From: SZAS-79 sp965279075
GTDB lineage: Bacteria; Pseudomonadota; Gammaproteobacteria; Burkholderiales; SG8-39
Reading direction: 5' to 3'
Assembly (NCBI GenBank): GCA_965279075.1
Contig: CBDIHI010000002.1
Span: forward strand, 14,619-78,618
DNA: 64,000 nucleotides
The notes under the pieces were generated by a model, which was not told the origin of the DNA, did no database searches, and was given only the letters and a program-made list of their open reading frames with translations. This document shows, one piece after another, positions 54,601 to 63,600 of the stretch. A program made the position numbers and the translations under genes. The first letter of the stretch is position 1; every line of letters starts with the position of its first letter.

Positions 54601-57600
54601 GCGGCAATTTCAGCGATTCGACCGACCAAGTGAGCGGCGGCTCGAGCGCCAATACGCTGGCCGGCGTGGCGATAACTTCCTACACGGTCGATTCCGCCAA
54701 GGGACAGTGGCAGTACTATAACGGTAGTGCCTGGACCACGATCGGCACGATCAGCTCGGCGGGCTCCGCCCTGACGGTGGCCGCGGCCGACAAACTGCGT
54801 TTCGTGCCCGCGGCCGATTACAACGGCGCCGCGACGACGCTTACGGTCAAACTCGTCGACTCCAGCACCACGGTTGTCACGGGCGCCACCATCGATGCGA
54901 GCACCGGCGGCGGCACGACTGCGATCAGTTCCGGCACCGTCGTCCTGTCGCATGGCATTACGGCTGCGAACGACGCCCCGATTCTACTGGACACCGCGTT
55001 GACCCTCACAGTCAACGAGGTAGATACCGTGGCGGCACCCACGGGCAGCAGCTTCGGTTCGGCCATTTCCACCCTCATTGGCGGGGTGAGCGACGTCGAC
55101 AGTGGCGCGGTCAAAGGCATCGCGATTACGGCGAGCGTGGAGACCAACGGCACTTGGTATTACACGACCAATAACGGCACGAATTGGACTGCCATCAATG
55201 CCGGCACGGCGGTTAGCGGGACGAACTCTCTGCTGCTGGCCAACGATGCCAACACGAAACTTTATTTCTCGCCGAACACCGCAAATGCCAACGGCACTTA
55301 CACCTCAGCTCTTACTATCCGGGCTTGGGACCAGACTAGCGGCTCGGCCGGTTCGAAGGTCGACACTTCGAACAACGGCGGGACAACGGCGTTCTCCTCG
55401 GCCACCGACACGATCGACGCTATCGTCGCGCCATTAAACGATGCGCCGACCGCCACGGCCTTCACGGTCACCTCAGACAAGAACCAGCCCTACCTGTTGG
55501 GTCGAACAAACTTCGGATTCGCCGACGCGACGGACGGTGCGCTAGGCGGGGTGATGGCCGCGGTGAAAATCGTGTCACTGCCGACGGGCAGCGGAGCGTT
55601 CGAATGGTTCAATGGCACCAGCTGGGTCGCAGTTACCACCAACCAGGTGGTCAGCGCATCGGACCTCGATGCCGGACGATTGAGATGGACGAGTAGCAAG
55701 AACGGCAACGGGACGAATGGCTCTCTGACCTACCAGGTGACCGACTCCGGGGGGCTTTCGAGTACCACCACAACGCTGAACTTCACCCAGCCGAACAAGG
55801 ATACGCCGGCGATGACCACCGGCAGCACCGTGAGTTTCACGGAGGACGGGGCCGCAGTCACTCTTAACACCGGGCTCACCGTGGGCGACTCGAGCAACAT
55901 GTCGAGCGCCACGGTGTCCGTCCTCAACTTCACCAGCGGCGACACGCTCGACGCCACTCTTGGCGCGAGCGGGATCCTGAAGAGCTACAACGCCAGCACC
56001 GGCGTACTTACATTGACGGGGAACGTAAACGCCGCCACGTACCAGACGGTGCTGCGTACGGTTACGTTCACGACGACATCGAACGACCTTACTAGCGCGG
56101 GCAACAGCCCGACGCGATGGATCAGCTTCCAGGGGACGGATACGGCCGGGACCGGAAACCCGGTGACCTCAATCGTCAACATTACCGCCCTCAATGACCA
56201 GCCGACCGCGAGCGGCAGCGCCACGCTGGCCGCCGACCTCGAGGACACGAGCGCCCCGACGGTTGCCACCGTGTCGAGCCTCTTCGCCGCGAATATGGCC
56301 GACACACGCGACGGTTCCAACTGGAACCAGTTCGCCGGCATTGCGATCACTTCGTATACGTCCACTACGAACGGCGCCTGGCAGTATTCGTCCAACGGTA
56401 CGTCCTGGACCGCACTGTCCGACGTGACCGGCGCGGCCACGGCCTTCACATTGAAGGGCACCGATTACCTACGCTACGTGCCGGCAGCGAATTTCAGCGG
56501 TTCGGCCGCGACGCTAAGTGCGGCGCTGATCGATTCTTCAGCGACAGTGACGACGGCGGCGACGGTCAACGCAAGCAGCCCGGGCGCGACCTCGCCGTAT
56601 TCGACGGCCACCGTGACACTCAGCCACTCGGTGACCGCAGTCAATGATGCGCCGACGCTGGCCGCGACGGGCGCTACGCCGACGTACACGGAAACGGCCG
56701 TGGCGACCTCGGGTACGCCAGTCGATTTGTTCAGCGGCATCACCATCGGTACGGGGCCGGGCGAGAGCGACAACATTTCGTCCATCAAGTTGACAGTGGA
56801 TGGCCTGGCCGACGGCAGCTTCGAGAAGTTTACCGTCGACGGCACTGAGTTTTCGTTGACCAACAGTACCAGCGGCACCAGCACCGGCGGCAACTTGATT
56901 CAATACAGCGTGAGCGTTTCGGGCACGCAGGCGACAATCACGCTGACGAAGGCAGCCACTTGGTCGACGGGTGTTGCACAGAACGTGATCGATGGACTGG
57001 CCTACCGCAATACAAGCGAGAACCCGACGGCCGGCAGCGGCCGAGTGGTATCCCTGACGTCCATCCAGGACAGCGGCGGCACGGCGAATAGCGGCGTCGA
57101 TACAGCGGCGTTCAATGTGCGGGCCGCGGTCACGATCGTGCCGACGAACGATGCGCCGACGCTGGCCAACGCAAGCACCGTTGGTTTCACGGAAAACGGG
57201 TCCCCGGTCACCGTCGATAGCGGCATTACGGTTGCTGATTATGACAACACAAGATTTGCAAGTGCGACGGTGTCCATCGCAGGTGGGACGTTCGTCTCCG
57301 GGCAGGACGTGCTGGCGTTCACGCCGACGGCCTCCACAGGCAACATCGTTGCAAGCTACAACGCTTCCACCGGCGTTCTGACCTTCTCGTCCCCGGACAA
57401 TTCGGGCACTGTCGCGCAGTACCAGGCGGCCCTCCAGGCCGTGACGTATTTCAACAGCAGCGACAATCCAACGGCGGGTGCGCGCACGATCCGCTTCTCG
57501 GTCAACGATGGTACCGCGAGCTCGGCAAACCTCGACAGCACGGTGAATGTCACAGCGCAGAACGATGCGCCAGTGCTCTCCGACCGCAACTTGACCTTCT

Positions 57601-60600
57601 CCATAGCCGAGGATTCCGCTGGACCGGCGAACGGTTCGATTCCGGCCGGCGCGCAGCCCGTCAGCGCATTCACGGCCGGAATTTCCGATGCGGATAGCGG
57701 CGCTTCCAGTGGCATCGTGCTCGTTGGATCGAGCGCAACCGGGGGCGCCTGGTATTACACGACCAACAACGGCACGAACTGGACCGCAGTTGGAACGGTC
57801 GATACTGGGAACTCCCTGCACCTCGCAAACAACGCCAACACCCGCCTGTACTTCGCGCCGACGGCGAATTTTAACGGGACCGCGACCAGCTCGCTGACGA
57901 TCCGGGCCTGGGACCAGTCGAACGGTGCGGGCCTGGCCGGCACTAAGGTGAGCACTGCAAGCACGGGCACAACCACGGCCTATTCAGCGGCGTCGGATGT
58001 CATTGACGCTGTGGTCACCGCGGTAAATGACGCCCCGACGGGTAGTTCGGCGTCGTTGTCTGCAGTCAACGAGGATGTCGTTAGCTCCTCTGGGTCTTCG
58101 GTGGCAAGTCTTTTTACGTCCGGTTTTTCGGACGCCACCGACAACCAGACCGCGTCTGGCGGTTCGAGCGCCGGCACGCTGACAGGGATTGCCATTACAG
58201 CGAACGCTGCAACGGCATCCCAGGGCACGTGGCAGTACTCGACCGATTCCGGCGGGACGTGGACTGCCGTGCCGACCACGGGTCTTGCGGACTCGACGGC
58301 GTTGGTGGTCAGCAATAACGCGCTGGTTCGTTTCGTGCCGGCGTTGAATTTCAACGGTACCCCTGGCGCGTTGACGGTGCGTGTGTCGGACGGCACCGGG
58401 TTCACGAGTGGTACGTCGGTGAACCTGGGGAGCGTGGGCGGAACGAGCGGTTGGTCGGCGGCCACCGTCAGCCTGACGACGAGTGTTACAGCGGTCAACG
58501 ACGCGCCCATCGCGACCGGCTCGGCTTCGCTGACCGGCATCGCCGAAGACGCGACCAATCCGGCGGGCAATACAGTATCCGGCCTGTTCGGCGGCAGTCT
58601 CAGCGATGCGACCGACCAGGTGTCCGGTGGATCGAGCGCCAACTCGCTGGCCGGCATCGCGATTGTCGACTACGCCCGCGACTTGTCGAAGGGCGAGTGG
58701 CAATATTCCACCGACAACGGCGGCACCTGGACGTCGATCGCCCAGGATGCTTCGACGGATTCCGCAGTGCGCCTGAACGCGGCAGACAAACTGCGCTTCC
58801 TGCCGGCGGCCAATTTCAACGGCGCGGCACCTTCGCTCTCGGCGCAGTTGATCGAAACGGGCGGCAGCGCTTTCACGAGCGGAACTACGGTCAACCTGTC
58901 TACTCCTGGCGCAACCGGCGGCTCGACAATCTACAGTTCGGCCGGGTTCACGCTCATCCATGCCGTGTCGGCATCGAACGATGCGCCCGTGGTGATCGGT
59001 GGCGGCACGGCCTCGCTCCCGGCGGACCTCGAGGACACGGCGGCGGGATCGGTCACGGCAAGGCCCGTGTCGACGTTGTTCGCGTCTAGCTTTGACGATT
59101 CGGCCGACGACAAGACGGCGTTCGGTGGTTCGACTGCCGATACTTTTGCGGGGGTAGCGATCACGAGCTACACGCCAACTGCGGCAGGGTCGTGGCAATA
59201 CTCCGCGGATGGCAGCACCTGGACGACGCTCACCGGCACGGTCAGCGGAAACCCGATCAGCGTCACAAACGCGCTGACCCTGAAGAGTACGGACCAGCTC
59301 CGGTTTGTGCCGGCCACCGACTTCAACGGCGCAGCGCCCACGGTGACGGTGAAGCTGATCGAATCCTCCGTGACGGTGACGACGGGCGCTGCGGTCAACG
59401 CGACTGGCGGCGCGGCCACGGCGTTCAGTTCGTCGCCCGTCGTGCTGAGCCATTCCGTGACGGCGGTCAACGACGCACCCACACTGACCGCGGCAGGCTC
59501 CAGCATCACGGTCCTCGAAGACGCGGGCACGCCCGGCGTCGGGTCCGGAACGCTGGTCTCCACGCTCGTAGGCACGCAATCGGATGTCGACAGCGGCGCG
59601 CAGAAAGGCATCGCGATCACCGCGCTCAACTCGACCAACGGGACGTGGTACTACACGACCGACGACGGCACGACCTGGACTGCGGTCTCGGCGGCGCCCA
59701 GCGCGGGGTCAGCCTTGCTGCTCGCGTCGGATTTGAACACGCGGCTGTATTTCAAGCCGAATGCCGATTTCAACGGGACGGTGACTTCTCCTCTCACCTA
59801 CCGTGCGTGGGACCAGACCAGCGGCACCAACGGCGGCCGCTTTGATACCACTTCCACCGGCGGGACAAGCGCATTCTCGACGACCACCGACACCGTGGCG
59901 CTGTCGGTGACCGCGGTGAACGACACGCCGATCGGAACGAACAACGTCCTCTGGGTCGATAAGAGCACGGCCCTGCTACCCACCAGCCGCACGCTGACCG
60001 AAAGCGATTTCGGGTTCAGTGATCCGAGCGATGGATCGGGCAGCGTTTTCCTGGCGGCCGACTTCAAGGCGGTGAAGATCACGGCGTTGCCGGGCGCGGG
60101 TGTCGGTACCCTGACGCTCAATGGCGTCGCGATCACGAGCGCATCGCTAGCGACGCCGGCCATTGTGGACATCAGCGATATTCGGGCGGGCAACCTCAAG
60201 TTCGTCCCGACCGTGAACCGGACCGGCCTTGGCCTGGCCAATATCCGGTTCCAGGTCCAGGACACGGGCGGCACGAGTTCTGGCGGGCAGGATACGGATA
60301 CGACAGAGCGGGTGATTCTGTTCAACGTCGGCAGCCAGGTGCCGCCCGTGTTGTCCGGTGGCGCCACGATCGACGTGCCCGAGCAGGGGGCGGTCACTGC
60401 CGTCAATCCGGGGATTTCGGTCTTCGACGCGGACAATCCAACGCTCGAGAGCGGTTCGGTGGTCATCAGCCGGGGCTTCCAGCCCGGTGGCGACCAACTC
60501 GCATTCGCGAACACGAGCGCGACCACCTTCGGGAATATCTCCGCAAGCTGGGATGCAGTGAACGGTGTTCTCTCCCTCACTTCGGCGGGTGGCACCGCAA

Positions 60601-63600
60601 CCCAGGCGCAATGGCAGGCCGCCTTCCGTGCGGTCACCTACCAGAACCTGGTCGATGCGCCCAACACCGCGCCGCGTACGATCTCGTACAGCGTCAACGA
60701 CGGCACGCAGGACAGTAACTTCGTGACGAGCACGATCAACATGCAGCCGATCAACGACGCGCCGGTCGTCACGTTGGGCACGGTGACGCTTGCATATGTC
60801 GAGAACCAGGCGGCAACGCCGATCGATTCTACGATTACGATCAGCGATCCGGATATGCCTTCGGGCTATGTGGGGGGGAGCTTCAATGGCGGCTTCCTGC
60901 AGACGACGATCACCGCGAACGGCGCCACCGAGGACCGCCTTTCGGTGGTGAACAGCACCTCCGGCACGCAAAGAATCCAGACCGTTTCCGGGACGACGGT
61001 TCAGTACAGTTCAGACTCGGGCGCGACCTGGGTCACGATCGGCACCATCGATCCGACGCAAGACGGCCAGGCCGGTCGCGCGCTGCGGGTCAACCTTTCC
61101 GCGCATTCGTCTACCGACTCCGTCACGACACTGGCTCGGGCGATCGGCTATTCGAATACGTCCGATGCGCCTTCCACGGCGACGCGCTCGGTCAGTTTCA
61201 CGATCAATGACGGCGGCAACGTTGGCACCGGCGGACCGTACCAGGTGACCCAGGCCGGCGACACCATCACGGTGGCTGCGGTCAACGACGCGCCGGTGGG
61301 TACCAGCGGGACACTGACGGTCCAGACCAGCCAGACCTATACGCTCCAGCAATCGGACTTCGGATTTACCGATCCGCTGGATTCGCCGAGCAACGCGTTC
61401 CAGGCCGTGAAGATCACTTCGTTGCCGGCGGGTGGCGGGGTGCTCAAGTTAAATGGCGTGACCATTGCCTCGGCCAGCGTGGGAAGTCCCGCGATTGTGT
61501 CCGCCACCGACATAGCCTCGGGCTTGCTTACATATGTTGCGCGCTCCTCGGCTGGATCCGAGAGCTTTCAATTCCGCGTCCAGGACAGCGGAGGGACGAG
61601 CAATAGCGGCGTCGACACCGACACGACGGACCGAACCCTGTCGGTCACCGTCACGGCCGGCGCGGTGCCGGTGCTTGGCGGCGTGACCGCCAGGACCTAC
61701 ACCGAGGACCTGGCGGCCATCGCCGTCTATCCGACGTTGACGGTCACTGACGCGAATGTGGGTGCCACCCTCGTTGGTGCTACGGTAACGATCGGTATCG
61801 GATTTTCCTCGGGCGACGTGCTTGCGTTTTCGAACAACGGCACCACGATGGGCAACATCGCAATCGGCACCAATGCCGACGGGGTGTTGACGCTGGTCTC
61901 CAGTGGAAATTTGGCGACGCTTACCGAATGGCAGGCTGCGCTGCGGGCCGTGACCTACCGCAATACGCTGGATGCACCGAGCACCGCGCCGCGCACGATT
62001 TCCCTCGTGGTGACCGATACCGTCGGTAATCCGAGCTCAGCGGGCCGCAGCACGGTATCGGTGGTGGCGGTGAACGATGCCCCGGTACTCACTTCGGCGA
62101 CCCCGTCGCTCGCCGCGCTGACCGAGGACAGCACCAGCAACGCGGGCCAGACGGTCAGCTCGTTCATGGGCACGATCACAGACCCGGATGGCGCATCGGT
62201 GCCACAGGGGATCGCAATTACGGGAACGGGCCTGACGAGCGGGGCCGGGACGTGGCAGTACTCGCTGGACGGAACCAGCTGGACGACGATCAGCGCATCG
62301 TCCACCAGTGCGTTGCTGCTTCGTCCGCAGGATTACATTCGCTTTGTGCCGGACGGACTGAACGCCAGCGCCGGGACACTGACCTACCGGGCCTGGGACC
62401 AGATGACGGGGAGCGCCGGAGGCACGGCGAACGTCACGACGATCGGGACGGGCGGCACGACCGCCTTCTCGTTGGTGCAAAACACGGTTTCCGTGGCTGC
62501 TACGGCGGTCAATGACGCGCCGGGGCTTTCCGGGAGCCTGACTCTTGCGTCTGTCAACGAAGACGCCACCAACCCGCCCGGCGCGAGCATCACTCAGTTG
62601 TTGAGCAGCAGCGGGGTAGTGCTTCAGGATCCGGACACAGGCGCCAGCCTAGGCGGGCTGGCGATCATCAGCAATCCGGCCGATCCTGCGACGGTAGGCG
62701 CCTGGCAGTACTCGACCGATGGCACCAACTGGTATGCGATCGGCGCGGTGTCGGGAGAGTCTGGGGCCGTGGCGCTTTCAGCCTCGACGCAGCTGCGCTT
62801 TGTGCCGGTGGCCGACTACAACGGCACGCCTCCGGCGCTGACCGTGCGGGCGATGGACAACAGCTATTCAAGTGGCTATACCGCGGGCGCATCGCGAACC
62901 ATAGTGAATGCGTCCATCAATGGCGGCACTACGGCCATTGCCGGTGCGACGGTCACGATCGGGACCGGCATCCTGTCTGTGAACGACGCGCCGGCGCTGA
63001 CCTCTTCCGCGCCCGCGTCGGTGAGCGTTGCAGAGGACAGCAACAACACGACGGCGGTGAGCCTGGGGTTGGGTTCCGTGACGTACGGCAAGGGCGGCGG
63101 CGCGGATGAGAGCGGCCAGACGCTGACATACACGATCACGGCGATCCCGTCGTTCGTGACGTTGTACAAGGCGGACGGGACGACGCCGGTGCTGGCGAAC
63201 GCGACGCTGACGGCCACCGAGCTGCAGGGGCTGAAGTACAAGACGGTTGGGGATGCGAATGGCACGGGGAACATCACGTGGACCGTGACGGACAACGGGC
63301 AGACGAACGGGGTCAATGACTTCAAGACGCTTAACCAGTCGCTGACGGTGACGGTGAACGCGGTGGATGACATTGCCGGCGACAGCGTGAACACGAACGA
63401 GGACACGGCGCTGACGTTTGCGGCTTCGAGCCTGCTGGGGAACGACACGTTCGGCCCTGGGGCGACGGTGACGGCGGTGGGTGGGGCGTCGCACGGGACG
63501 GTGAGCCTGTCGGGCGGGAACATCACGTACACGCCGACGGGGGACTACAGCGGTTCGGACAGCTTCACGTACACGGTGACGAGCGGCGGGGTGACGGAGA

